Assembly: GCF_008831285.2 (NCBI RefSeq)
Contig: NC_045140.1
Coordinates: 12,148,505-12,212,504, forward strand
Origin: Nymphaea colorata
Taxonomy: Eukaryota > Streptophyta > Magnoliopsida > Nymphaeales > Nymphaeaceae
Length of the DNA stretch: 64,000 nt
Direction: 5' to 3'
Part shown: positions 20,560 to 33,390 of the stretch, one piece after another
How the letters are laid out: each line of letters begins with the position of its first letter
Numbering within the stretch: the stretch's first letter is position 1
Made by a program: the position numbers and the translations under genes
Notes under the pieces: generated by a model
Databases searched by the model: none
What the model saw: the letters and a program-made list of their open reading frames with translations, nothing else
What the model was told of the DNA's origin: nothing

Positions 20560-23500
20560 GGAGCAACGTGACGATCATACGCTCCGGCGGATGTTGTTTT
20601 CCTAGTTCTTTCTACTTTTTTTCTTTTGTTGGGAAAGGCTATAGCTGTGTTTTCCTAGGAATCTGCTTCTTTCCCTTGTTTGATCTGTTTGGAATGTTCG
20701 TCATCGCATGAATAAAGAGGGAAAATGACTTGGAGCTAGCGTTTTCCTTTCCAAAATGGGTTCATCAAGAGCTAATAAGTATTCGAAGGAGGGGAAAACT
20801 TCAGAACCTCCTTTTGTAAAAGCTTTAAGATTTAACCATTGTTGACTTGTAAGCAACTGACGGTGAAAAATTCTCCCCCCACGAACGTTCGGATTTGCTT
20901 GTGCGGTGAAAATTAACTAAAGTCAGATTCCTAAATTGTGCACATTTTGTTATTCCAATTTGATAAGCTTCTCTAGCCACCATTGATGTTCTTTTGCTAG
21001 ATATTGGCTCATAATAGGCCTTCATGCCCTATTTAGTGTATATATTATGATGATTCTCGTTTTGGGGTTGAATTTCCAAACATGTTGGGCCATGTACGCC
21101 ACCAACCAACCAACCCAAGCTAGTCTCTGTCCATTTTTTGCAATTAAATTTGCTTCCAAGAACTACAATGTACTAAGCTGGATGGGGAACGATTGCCTAC
21201 TAATTGGAATAAAAACAGCCCTTATTTTCCTTAATCTCCTTGATTTGAGAATAAGGAACTGCTTTGGCTTATGAAGAGTCGACGCTCATGAGGTTTGAAC
21301 CTTTGACTGCCCGCTTAGTTACATGTCCTAAGGGCAAATTCCGGTGCAAGGCTGCCCGGATTTTGAAAGCTCCCTATCCATTTTATTAGTTGCGCTCATT
21401 GAATGCGATTTCTCCACCCAATCAAATCTCTCTCTCTCGATCATGGGTCAGAGTACGGTGTGTATTAACTATGTCATGGGTTCGATTTGGAAGAGGCAAT
21501 CCTGATAATACCAAGTGTTGATTTGTGTTTAGTGTTACTGTTTTATGGCTAATGTGGCTGAGTCTTAACTCCAACCTCTCTCTCTCTCTGTGTGTGTGTG
21601 TGTGAATAGATGGCAGAGAAACCATAAATGGCTGGCTTGCAAGTAGATGATTTGACTCTTCCAAAAGGAGATCACCTATAAGAATTTATGATGGGAATGG
21701 TGAATAGTATGGCTTGTATGCTTTCATCAATAAAGATGGGAGACCAATCTCTCAATTGCATGAGAATAATTTAAAGCTTGTGTGAAAGGTGAAAAATAGT
21801 CCATCTTTTGGAGACATATTTAGAAGGAACAACTCGGGGATGGCAGCTGGTGTGAAGTTACCACAATTCAAAACAGAAGGGACAGTTAGGTGTTCTTTTG
21901 GTGCATACAATTAAAATACCGTCAGTTTACATTGAAATAGAAAACTTTTTGTAAATACAAAAATGAACATTAAAAATACTTAAAAACATTAGAAAGAACA
22001 TTTCTTCTTAACCAATTACCAAAATATCTCATCTGCTTTTACTACTTATAGAAGTTATGTGTGCAACGGTGCAGGCAACTCACACACAGTTAAGAAAGTG
22101 GGACGGGACGAGTAGATGAAGAGTGGAAGACAAATGCACGAGGAGCGAAGCCTACGTCGTCAAAGAGTTGGAAGGGCCGAGGCTGACATGAAGAAGGGAC
22201 AAGGCAGAGTTGAAAGGACAAGTAATGTTTTTAACTAATGAAGCAACAACGCAGAGATGAAAGGACAAATAATGTTTCTAAATAATGAAGCAAGATATTC
22301 TGATCTAGCGAACCAACTACAATTTAACTTGTAGTGAGAAAATATTTGAACGCTAAAGCACATAGAAAGAAGCTTATTAGATAAAAAAGCAAGTTACAAG
22401 AAATTGTTCATATTGGTCATGTAGAGTTGTCTCCGCTGAGTTTAAACAAGCTCTTTGGATATTCAAGATGAGCAGATCAGTGAATGCATGGCACGCCAAC
22501 TTGAACGAATTAATAACAATCTTAATTGCTAAATGTGCACCAACAGCTACTTATAATTAGGGCTGGAAATTAGTGGGTCCAGTCTTACCAGTTTTTATTG
22601 TGTCAGATCCAATTGAGTCTCCAATCTACTTGATAACTGCTATTTATTAGGGTTGGAGATGAGTCCAATCTTGCCTTTTATTGTATCCGATTCCAGTCTT
22701 CCAATGCAGTGGGCAAAGTCCTTCCTGCTGTCCAAATTTGAGTAAAATATTCACCGATAGGTAAGCGTATATCTTGTCGGCAGGTAGCCTAAAAAGTCGG
22801 GCCAATACAAGCCGATATATTAACCAATATATTAACGAAAAGCAATTTAAAAGTTTAAAATGCTTTTTCTAAGGCCGATGTGGACCGCCTGGAATATGTC
22901 GCCGATGTATTTCGGTCTTCTTGCGAAAATGGAGATTTATAAACTTGCATTTGGCGGCTCCTCTCCCATATCCAACCCATTAGTTTCAATCGCAACTAAT
23001 TCAGCAGTAATTTGAGATTTTGAATATCTTCATTACTAGAAGACAATATGCGAGATGTCAAATCTAAAATAAAAAAAAGGTTGATAGTCAATTAAGAAGA
23101 GGCAGTCGCCTAAAGACAAAGGACATATATTGTCAAGAGGGATAGCCGCTGAGAGGGGGGTTAAATTGCTAACTAATCTTAGCATGGATTTTTCATTAAA
23201 TCTAAGTGTGGGTCATATTTAGTAGACACAAACAACTTTTTAAAAAAAAATAGTAAATTTTTAAAATTCAAAAATTTTAGATAAAATAAGTAAAAAACTA
23301 ATAACATAAAACCCAGGCTCTGGTCTAAGGCTCTTACTGAGCAAAAGCCAGGCCGCTTGACGTAGGTTCAAGCTGTGTTTGGAGAAAGATGCATAGGCCC
23401 GAACCAATGAAGCCCGATCTTGATTGATGCCTTAAATTTCAATCTTAAATGGGTCGTCTGAAAGTGGGGCCTATCCCCAGTGGGTTGGTGGACTTTGTGG

Positions 23501-23870
23501 AGGCATCTTCTTTTATGGATTTATGGTTGGAGAGAAAGAGAGTTAGATCTGGTTTCAACGCTGAAGATTTATCCATATTAATGAGGACCAAACTTTTCCG
23601 TGGCCAATTAATGGCAATGGCATCGGCGCATGCTTTTACCAGGAGCAACTTGTGACCTCTATGGGATCTATCATATCACTTTAAGAGAGGCAAGGTTCAT
23701 AAAGTTACGTCACTCCTGCGCGCCGCACCTAAAGGTGGAGACCCGCCTTAAAGAAATCTCATAAAGTTCATAAGATAATAAAAGTCGTGCAGTAATCTCT
23801 CTTTCTCTTTCTTTCTCTCTTTCTTTCTCTGTGTTCTTGGTGGTGGCAGTTAGCAACTGAACATTTTTTC
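20560..23870. other. Intergenic, repeat debris
   Basis: 20580-20780 is the 3' flank shared with the sister DOMON gene (ggaatctgcttc...cccttgtttgatctgtt...gggaaaatgact). Beyond it I see no gene. Minor features: a CT/GT microsatellite at 21573-21605; a duplicated segment of about 47 bp (gaaaggacaa(g/a)taatgttt) at about 22213-22300; a duplicated segment of about 95 bp starting tta(t/g)ggctgga-like words at about 22557-22690; and ccgatata-rich repeat debris at about 22750-22925, resembling dispersed plant repeats with alternating ccgatat words. The short frames at 23445-23655 are unrecognised. Confidence 0.4.
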
Positions 23871-23879
23871 ATCACCCAA

Positions 23880-24680
23880 TTCATTAGTTCAAAATTCGAC
23901 CTGTCTTTCCCTAGCGTCTGGCATAGTTCTATCTCTCACACCTCCTCCTCTTACTTTTGGTCCGACATGCTTTCTGTCCTTCCTCTTTTCCTCCACCTTG
24001 CTGACCTCTCATCGTTCACGTTCCCATCCTAACACATTTCACCTACCCGTGAGTTCACTTTTTCTTCTTGTTACCTGACCTCCTTTGGTCCTTCTGTCGC
24101 GTCACTTCCCTCCGGTCTCTTTGGTCTCTTGGCTCATCTCCTCGTGCCATTGCTTTTGTCTGGCTTCTTATTACTGGTCATATCAACACTTTTGATCACT
24201 TACAGCGCCTTGGCATCTGTTTGGCTAACCAGTGTCTCATTTTTTCTCTAGTGTTTTTGCTTCTACTTGTCATTTCCTTGTTAGTAATCTTCCAAACCCA
24301 CCATCCATTCGTCTTCTCTTCCTCTTTTGTCCTTTCCCCCACCTGATTGCTTCCTGGAGTCATGTCTGGAAGTCGTGGCTCATTTCAGTTTGGTGGCGCA
24401 TTTGGGTGGAGCGCAACAACAAGGTCTTCAGGGGCATTTCTCTTCACCAGATTCTGTAGCTCGTCTTGTGCAAGGGGATATCCAGTTCGCCATTCGGTTA
24501 TAGCGCCGCCCCCTGACTGCGGTTGGGTGACTGTGCCGCTTCGTCTTTCCTATTTTTCTGTGCATTGTATTGTATATTTGTTTTTCCTGCTTGTGTTTTT
24601 TGCGGTATGTTTTTTTTTGCGGATTGTTTTTGTATTTAGGGAATCTCTTGTCTCCAAATTTTGTTATATATTTTCATTTT
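23880..24680 (+). mobile_element. 3' end of an L1-type LINE
   Basis: Frames on the plus strand carry the zinc-binding RVT-associated domain found at the C-terminus of plant LINE ORF2. PRAIAFVWLLITGHINTFDH is followed by LQRLGICLANQCLIF. After a frameshift come CPFPHLIASWSHVWKSWLIS and VWWRIWVERNNKVFRG, which matches the terminal W..WW.IW.ERN...F block. The 3' untranslated part then runs into a CT/TA repeat. The 5' portion is absent, as expected from 5' truncation during target-primed reverse transcription. Confidence 0.7.
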
Positions 24681-24683
24681 ATC

Positions 24684-24685
24684 GG

Positions 24686-24737
<52 letters not shown>

Positions 24738-24872
24738 CTTTCATAAGCTCGAGGCTCTCATGAGTGATAGTACGGAATCTCTCTTTCTCTTTCTCTCTCT
24801 CTTTCTATATATATATATATATATATATTGCTTTCATAAGCTCAAGGCTGTCATGAGTGACAGTACGGAAAC
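24684..24872. repeat. Tandem duplication with (CT)n(TA)n arrays
   Basis: Two units of about 95 bp, each a CT run, a TA run and then the block ctttcataagctc(g/a)aggct(c/g)tcatgagtga followed by agtacggaa. They sit at the 3' end of the LINE fragment, which suggests duplication of its tail. Confidence 0.85.
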
Positions 24873-24889
24873 TATGCAACCCTAATATA

Positions 24890-27800
24890 TGTACTAGAGA
24901 AAATTAATGGTACACTATAATATAATGTTCACATGAATATGCCCTCATCTTTAGAGATTAATGGAACAATCTGTCCAAATTACCAAATGGCCACTTAGAA
25001 ATGTGTTTGAGCCATTTAAAAAGGAAGATTTATAAAGTGCTTTACTTACTTTTTTTTTCTTTTATATATCAGTGTCTTTTTAAAGTTTGAAATTTAAAGT
25101 GACATTAATGCCCAAAAATTTCTGGCTCTGTCACTTAGATAAATAAACTTGTAAAATAAGATTTTTTTTTTCTTTTTTTTGGGTTTTCAATCTCAAATAA
25201 CTCCTGATTTTGATACAGTCCAAGTCTCGCATATCTAATGTTTTGACAGTATATAGTACTGGCCTTTGGGATACTGTTTATGAAACTTAGAAACACGTCA
25301 AGCTAGCTACCATTGACTTTTGGAGAGAGGAGAGAGAGAGGCAATATTATGGAAAGTATTTAAGATAGCCAGGCATCTCACCTCCCTCACAAGAAAAATT
25401 GATCAAGGAGCTTACCTCACCAAGAAACCACAAATTAAAATTAACGGCAAGTTGGACCCAATTTCCATTAATTGTTGAGGGGACTTTGCCAGTGACGTCC
25501 TCTCACCCTCGCTTTGTTCTCAGTAACAATGTCGCTGAAGCTATCATTAATCGATCTAATCAACAAGTAATTTTACGTCCGACACCTTTTCATGTCTTAT
25601 TAGGAAATCTAGTTTGGTAGCGACGTCAACAAATCCGATTTAGACCTGACATATGAGTCAACTGCTTTAAAAAAAATTAGATATGAAAAAGCTTTGATGT
25701 TCGATTGAGAAATCAGATGAGATTCAGATTATACATATTGATTATACATATTCAAGTAAATATCAAACCGAATTTGGATACGGTTCAGACCTAACTTTTA
25801 AATGAATATCCTATATCCAATGTCCATATATTTTAAAAGGTATACCTTTATAACACAGCCTAGATTCAGTTTAAAAGTCAGATGCGGATGTGAATAAAAA
25901 AAGAACGGCTTCTATTGGATTCATATCGTAAATTCACATTTGAATTTGGGTTTGGATATAGATTTTTTTCTTCATTCATACTTGAATTTGAATTTGGAGT
26001 ACATCCAATTCAATTGTGATCCATCGCATCCTTATTGTTTGGTCAAACATTTTTGACACAGATGACTTCACGTTTCCTCTTTGTAGGATTTTGGCAGTTT
26101 TTTGTGAGAGACCACTTGAACTCAACTGATGATGTTTTTTGTAAATTTTGCTAATGGGTGGCTAAGTTTTTGTTTTTGTTTTTTTGGGTATGGGGTCTTG
26201 GTGGCTTGTATCTATGTGAAGGGACACATTTTTGAGAAGATCTGCTTATTTATCTCAGATCTTGCCTTCTCTGTATGCACCATTTGTTGTTTTAATAAAG
26301 GCAGTGATTTTTACTTCAATCAAGCATGAACTTTGTTCCATTCCTCAATTTTTAATATTTTGTTCATTTCATGTCTCATAACATTGCAAAGCAAGATAAA
26401 CGGATCATGTAATTTTAAATTTTGGTGGAGCTGTGTGATTAAAATAAAAGGCATTTAGTAAATTGGGACCAAGTTTTTCTCTTTTTTGGAAGGAACAGGA
26501 AGATATCCCACTGTCCAGTGTCCCCTATCTCCCTATGTCCCAAAAACCTATATTGGTAGTTGGGCATTCCCTCCACACCAGTGAAAAGTGTTGCCCTAAT
26601 AGTCGAATAGTGGCACTTAATTAGCATGACATACGGACCCAGTTCATGGAACTCTTTGTTGTCTGTCTCGGTTACCATTCCCAGTCTACGGATCAAAGGA
26701 TACCAATGATGAGTTGGGTACCAACATCATCTACTGGGTTATCGGTTAAACGATGTATGTCATTTTTTGTTAGCTCTCGGTACCGCTTTGTTTCCTAAGA
26801 GGCCATTTGGCAACGGTAACAAACCAAAGAGGCTCACCAAATATTATAACACATTGTTTCATCTCAATATCTCAACAGGAAAGAATAACTACTGTTTTCG
26901 TTGCTAAAAGACTGCTTGCATAGGAAATTGAGGTCTACCTCCAAGAGCCAAAATTGTATTTTGGCTAATCATACAAGGGAATACACAAACTCCTGACAGT
27001 TTGAAAAGTGTGGGGTTTCCAGCTTCCCAGAAGTTGTGTGTTTTGTGGCAGCAACAAAGAGACCATCGACCTTTGCCTTGGTATTGTCAATTTTCTGCAA
27101 AATCTCTACCAAACAAAATGGCAAATCACCTCTACTGGTACTCGTAAGTTCTAGTTGGTCCATGTGTACATCCCTACCAGCTGCATCCCGTTCTTCTTGA
27201 CAATGCTGATATTCTCTCTCTCTCTCTCTCTCGCATGAACAAAATGGTGAGATTCGTGACTTTGCTTATAGGTCGCAGGCTGTTCACAGGGCTAAGATCG
27301 CAATGGGTTGGATTCACAGCAACTAAATAACAAATACGTTGACACTGTATATAGTTTTTCTTTTTGTGTTTAAACCATCACTTATGTTGAGAGACATTGT
27401 TTATCTGATATGGTTGAAATAACAATAACGTCTAACCAGATCCAAACCCATTTGAGAAGAGCATGATCCACGTAAAAGGTTTACTTGGTACTGGAACATT
27501 GCTGTTCAACCCAAGCTCAAGCTGCATGGTAAGTCTGACCAATAGATCCAATTTGACATGCAAAGGGAAGACCTTGTCCTAGAAGCTGATTGGGAGTCGG
27601 ATCCAACCTTTACCAAATTTGACTAATCAGATTTTGTGTTCTTAGAATTTGGATACGAACTTGGGCTCGGAGATCAAGTTAAACATTTTCTAGTCCGATC
27701 TGATCATACGATATATCCATACATCGTCATTCTAAAGAACCAACGTCCCGTATTAGACGTGTATTATGCGAGCTTAAGCTGAATGAAGACGGAGCCCAGT

Positions 27801-27940
27801 TGACTGGGCTCGTGGCGCATCTTTGGCAGCACCAACTAGTGGCTTATTGGAGAAAGGAGATTCCCTTGCATCATTGGTTTCTTCGATCTTTTCAGAAACA
27901 GCGGGAGCTTGGGGGATGAAATGAAAAGGAGCTCCTTCTT
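24890..27940. other. Intergenic
   Basis: No gene recognised. The dispersed repeat copy at 25670-26031 is listed separately. A minus-strand frame at 26969-27163 (64 codons) is protein-like but unrecognised. A CT microsatellite lies at about 27213-27232. The 27590-27690 stretch contains 'gaatttggatacgaactt' words typical of decayed repeats. Confidence 0.4.
25670..26031 (+). repeat. Dispersed AT-rich repeat, copy 2 of 3
   Basis: Contains aatatcctatatccaatgtc, cctagattcagtttaaaag and tttttcttcattcatacttg in the same order as the copies at 16600 and 52885. Confidence 0.75.
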
Positions 27941-27961
27941 CTAAGGGCAGTGGGGAAACCA

Positions 27962-30900
27962 ATGGCAGGCGTCCTTAGTTGCCGGAGCTTGGTCGGAAAT
28001 TTTCGTTGGGACTTTGAATTTCTTCCGGACACGCAAATTCGGACACCATCGTTGTCTCAGATTCGCATTTCAAGACTCCATCCTTCTCCAAGAGTCGCAG
28101 TATGCAGGAAGGAGTCGGCGGATTTCGTGGGAAGGAGGAGCTCAAGCGAGGTGATCGAATCTTTCACCTTGTTGATCTCTTCTCTTTGATTCTGGTAGTG
28201 ACTTTTGTTGTATATGGTGATGGTTGGATTATTTGTCGTTACCCTCGAGGTGCCCAAAGAGTACACTCGCCTTGGTAAATGGTAAAGGATTCTGTTTATG
28301 ACAAGGAAAGTAAAGAGATTGGTTACCGATTAGATTGCTGATTACATGCCCAAATTAGTGTGCGTGTGAGTTGTACTCCTGTTTGACCTTCCATTGGTAA
28401 GATGCCATTGGAGAGTCATCCTTTCAGCAAGCCTCTGCCTCACTTTTGTATGATCTTAATGTGCAGTTGGATCGTAACAATATAATCTTTGATCTTGATT
28501 CATCTGGCGTATATGTTGATAAATCATTTTGAGATTTAGTATCTTTTTTTAATTTTGTGTTGTCATTTTCTGGTTTTATGAGCTTAAATTGTCAGCTCTC
28601 TTAAGGTATCGGAACTTCAAGGGTGTCCTGCCTCCTAAGAGGAATTCGATGTTCCTTGATAACATAGTCATCTCGTGTTCAAATCCTCATAAATAAGTGA
28701 TTACTGTGCATTATCTTGAGAAGGTTTTCATAGAAACACGCCAACAGCCTTATCTTGGTAGTTGGTAGTCAAGAGCACGCTAAGCCCTAAGCAGCTACCC
28801 AGCCTAAGTTCCTGTATAGGAGCTGCTCAATCCTTTTGAAATGTCCGCTGCTTAGACCTGCTTAGTGCTTTTGATTACTAAGTTGAGACTTAAACTGCCC
28901 CCATCATCTGCTTGATTTATTGGGTTTGAGTTACTAGACGTGCTGATAGAAAAAAAACTTGTGGGTAGAAATCGTCCTATATACTGGCTTTGCCATAGTT
29001 GATGTTTACTTTGAAAAGGAGATGTAATTTCTTCTACATTGGTTACTTGATTGGGCTAGTTTACAGACGCTTCACTGCAACTGTTTGACCATTTGCCTTC
29101 TGACGCTGAACCGAATGATTTCTAGCTACCTGACATGGATGACTTGGAACGAGTATTATGAGTAACGGAGATGGCTGTCTAGAGCTTTTTCTTTATTCCA
29201 TCCAACGTTGATCACGTCCCACCATGTGTTCTGCTCATGAATCGTTATTTGCTGTATTCCTTTCTGTTGTCATGGATTTGTCGTGTTTCCATAGCCAAAG
29301 AGGTAGAGATGTGCTACTGAACGCGGCTGTTGGATCATAGGCATGCGTTTTCCACATATCTGGCGTCTGCAGGTAATGGTAATATTTGGTACCTGATCAA
29401 AGATATTGCTGGCATTTGCTTGGCGCTTCTTAAGCTTGTCAGGCCTCCTTGTTCTTCCAAATCTGCAACTAGGTCATTTCGATCTATGTAAACTGATCTA
29501 TTTGGAAAATGGTTGCGCATGCAACTGATGCTATGTCTATAACTGAAGAAGCTTATAGCTCAGAAGTGAGAAAGTTTTCTGTACGAAATAGAAGGTTGTA
29601 CATATATGATTCTAGATTCTTGTATGATTTCTTTCATATTTTTTTAACATTGTACGAAGAAAAAAAAAAAAGAAAAATTGAGCCTATGGTTATAAGTAAA
29701 TTATTAATGACAGATGAAGATCCTATATCTAACTGTTCGACCTTCACTCTGGCGTGTGCTGCATACAGGTTGGTAAGGAAATTCAGAAATGCTATGAACT
29801 CATAAACAGGCTCGGAAGAGGGGTTGTTTATCTTGGTTCTTCAAGGATAGATCCATGCCACCCACATTACATCCAGGCATTTGAGTTGGGAAGAGAGGTA
29901 AGTTAAGCATATCTGATGTTCATACTATATTTTTCTCATTCTCAGGTTTTGAAATTTACAGTAATTGAAATTTTCAAAACCTGAAATCTGAAGCTAATTT
30001 CTAATGGAAAGAGACTGAAGAAAGATGGACAATAAAGCATCATCTTTGATTCCATTACCTTTTTTATATTCTACCTATAGAAATTTCATTTGCCACATCT
30101 TCATGAATAAACCTTCACATGATATGGGTCATTATGATGGTGCTAACATGACCACATGTGCTTCGTGCACTTCGAAAGATGAATCAACTAAAGGCCTTCA
30201 AGTTAAAAGGAAATCAAGAGTCAACGCCCGGCTCAGGTCTTCTTTGTTGCAAGGCTAACACATTGGTGAGGCTTTCCTGACGGGCAAGGACAATGGGGAT
30301 TTACATTGGAGAAATCTGTGATTATTCTCTCATGTGTTACACAACAAAATAATTAATGTGGTGTATGTTACTGTTCTGTATTATAGTTAACTTCCAGTTT
30401 TGTCTAATTAACCAGTATGTCAGTAAACCAAGATTTTTCTTTGTCAAGCATTATTCGTTTGTTCCCAGTTATGTATGTTAATAATTGCTCAGCTGGCACA
30501 TGTAGATCAGCCATCTGCTTGTAGGATAACTGAAAAGATCCTTCTACAAGCTTCTTACCTGCTGAGAGAGTCCTCTTTCTTAAAAGGATATAATATGGCT
30601 TGCTCTAAATATGTGCACTTGCTAATCAGTGTTCACACGCTGATATCACCTAGAATGCCTCCTAAGCATCTGCCTAGCGCATGTATCTTTCCAATGCAGT
30701 TGAAGCTGCTGCGTTGATATTTGTTCCCTTTGTAGATAGCAAAGCTATTGGACTGCACAACATGGACAGGAGCAGGGCCTGGGCTAATGGATGCAGCAAT
30801 TAAAGGTGCTCTTGAGGCAGGAAAACCTGTTGGTGGCCTAAAGATAGGAAGGGAGGCTACTGAATGGATTGCCTCAAGTATCCATCCTTACCTTCCTTCT

Positions 30901-31404
30901 GAAACATATTTAACTTGCAGGTAAGCTTCCAGACAGAGTGCTATATTTTTTCCTTTTATCATCTCTTCTGTTGTTTCACTTATATGATAACTATTCTTGC
31001 TCATGATGCAAAACGAAAGCCTGATTTGAAACCAATAATGCAGATTTTTCTCTGCACGGAAGCATGGCCTCGTGGATGCTGCTGTTAGGAACTGTGATTC
31101 TGACAGAACAGCTATAGTTGCTTTCCCTGGTGGAGTGGGCACCCTAGATGAGATATTTGAGATATTGGCATTGATTCAGCTAAAGAGGATAGGATCTAAA
31201 TTTCCGGTTCCTTTTCTTTTGATGAATTATGATTCTTTCTACTCGAGGCTTTTGGACTTCCTTGATGACTGTGAACATTATGGTGCCCTCTCCAGAGGAG
31301 AGCTTGCATCAATATGGAAGATTTGTAGTGATAACCATGAAGCTCTTGCTTACTTGGCTGAATTTTATGGCCTCTCATCAAATTTAGATTATATGCTAAA
31401 TTAG
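27962..31404 (+). CDS. LOG-like (lysine-decarboxylase-family) protein, four exons
   Basis: Exons 27962-28150, 29769-29897, 30736-30920 and 31044-31404 join in frame, with GT..AG at every border, to 287 codons plus TAG. Residues 1-63 (exon 1) are Arg/Ser-rich with few acidic residues, consistent with an organelle transit peptide. The rest is the Rossmann-like LOG fold: GRGVVYLGSSRIDP near 79-92, GAGPGLMDA (118-126), FFSARKHGLVD (169-179) with the LOG Arg173, and PGGVGTLDE (196-204) with Glu204. Canonical LOG enzymes remove ribose phosphate from cytokinin nucleotides through the PGGxGTxxE motif. This protein belongs to a more distant plant branch (Arabidopsis At1g50575-like) whose substrate I cannot state; the old name lysine decarboxylase is a family label. 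It is longer than canonical LOGs (about 215 residues). The ATG at 27962 is the first in-frame ATG of exon 1. Confidence 0.85.
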
Positions 31405-33390
31405 CAAGAACATACATGAATAATTTTCCAAAGGAGAATATACTATGTGAATGCACAAAGGGCAATTATTGTCAGGCGAATCTCTCTGATCCAATCAAGG
31501 ATTCAAGAAGGAAACGCAGTCTCAGGAAGAAAAGGTGGTGTCCTCTTGCTCCAGTTTTCTGACTTGCCTAATGTCCGTGGTCATGTCTGTCGTCATAAGC
31601 TTATGTATTGTTCAGACTTCTTTCATTTATAAACTCTCCTGCATTCGGTTGGTTGACATACGTTAATGGTTTTGAACTTGTTTTTCCTTTCCAAATAGCT
31701 TAGAGAAGAAGAATAATTATGTAAGGAAAATAGCGCTCTGGAAAGATGATGAATTTTCTTCATCAACATCTCAAATTTCATATCAAATTTCTTTGTAAAC
31801 TTCGGCAAGATGATGTAAAAAGAAACGGAGATTCAGCGCAAGTGGTTGTCCTCGTTCTTCTGTTAACCATGATATATGCTGGCCAGGAATGACTTATCAT
31901 AAGGGATTTGATATTGCGCCTTTCCTACACTCAAATGCATTGCAGGTTGGTTTTGCTTTTTCTAGTAGAATTTAAATCTTATCCGGATCTTCTGATTTCC
32001 AGATTCAAATCCATCTCCCAATTGCACCGAATTCAACTTGTCTGATATGATGAGAGCCCGAGTTGAGCTGATTCCAACCCATTAGCATGCCTAAAGTAAT
32101 TGAAGTACTTAGTGCACAATATGTGCCTGGCAGCATATCAACCTAATAGGCTAATCAATGAGGCAATCAAAGGAACAAAACATGTAAGCAGTTCAGAAAT
32201 GTTCAGAAATTTGCTTACTCAACAGTTCTGCAAGCACAATATCGAAATTTCATTGTCTTCATCAATGGGAAGCCGATACAAGAAAGAGGGCCGGGGCTTG
32301 TAAAGCAGTGGCTGCTTTCAAACCACTACTACAAGAGATACATTCACTTGGGTAGGGGACGTAGGTCAACTTAAGACCTTCTCAGTTTGAAGGCCAGTTC
32401 ATAACGGGGCGCATCTCATCTGGTATAATCTGGTACTAGTTTGCTAGTCTTGGCTGGTCTATCAAAGAGAGAGCTACTTTCATGGAGGAAATCCATGAAA
32501 TACATGTCAGTCAAGCTGCAGATAGCCCAAATAATTTTTTTCATGTCACTGATATCAAAATTATCAAGGATCTTGATAGAGCACCTGAACAAATCGTTCC
32601 TCAGGAGGTTTTTACCAGTATTGATGGAAGCTTGATATTTGTCAAACAGAAAAAAATTCCTTTCGGGATTTGAGTTCAACTGACACTGTTCTTTTCTTTC
32701 TAAGTTCTTATTTTCAAGGTTCGTCTCTATTCTTGGAGTTTGAAATTACCAAATTCTACAAATTTGTTGATAAAACTATTTCTAAACAATCAGTGAGTTG
32801 ATGCAAATAATGCTAAAAAGCATCATTCTTAGTGAATTGCATGGTAGATATATCAAATACATAATTTTAGCAAATGAGCCTGCTGACTCTAGGCAATTCA
32901 AAAGTGAGAAATGCAATAAAGGATCGTCTTTTGTGATGAATTAGCAAGTTCGCATGATCTCAATACCAAATAAATTACATTGGCACATGAAGCTGTTGAT
33001 ACAACATAGAAGAAGGCATCTGCAAATCTAAGCAGGCTAGGCTGTCTTTAACATTTCAGATAACACAATTACCCATTTCGGCTTAAAGCATCCATTGGTT
33101 AGAAAGTTAAATGGCAAAGCAAAGGAGACGCACACACACACACAGAGAAAGAGAGGGAGAGAGAGAGAAGCAGGAAGTAAGTTAGTTTATGTTACTGAAT
33201 GCAGTCGTCTGACTGATTGCACATAGCTGATGTGATTGAGCATGCATCTGAAACTTACAGCTTTTAGTTTTAGATCTCATCTTCAAATTACGGTATAGAT
33301 GAGACTGAAAACAAGTGGACAAAAATGTAGAAAAAGCGAAAAGACAAAAATAAGGAAAAGTTCAAAAGCTGGATTATAGATCTAAGAATA
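31405..33390. other. Region between LOG-like and Tim-like genes
   Basis: 31405-31640 is probably the LOG-like 3' untranslated region. A plus-strand frame at 32482-32673 (64 codons, MEEIHEIHVSQAADSPNNFF and on) is well composed but unrecognised, and may be a decayed gene or transposon fragment. A CA/GA microsatellite lies at about 33130-33175. The two genes converge, so the 3' end of the Tim-like transcript also lies here. Confidence 0.4.

Noticed and set aside
18218-20578. Several long Pro/Arg-rich frames overlapping the plus-strand DOMON genes
   Set aside because: They are shadow frames produced by strong G/C third-position bias; the DOMON frame explains the sequence.
21285-21365. Possible tRNA-like sequence on the minus strand (ggttcaaacctc)
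   Set aside because: The box spacing is far too short for a tRNA and no cloverleaf can be drawn.
21440-21605. Possible tRNA-derived SINE (box A-like gggtcagagtacgg and box B-like gggttcgattt)
   Set aside because: The boxes are imperfect, no second copy or target duplication was seen, and the ends cannot be placed.
28600-28700. Possible box B (gttcaaatcct) in LOG intron 1
   Set aside because: No matching box A at a suitable distance and no stem structure.
29509-29805. 98-codon frame overlapping exon 2 of the LOG-like gene
   Set aside because: It reads intron sequence and then exon 2 in the wrong frame; the splice model explains the conserved residues.
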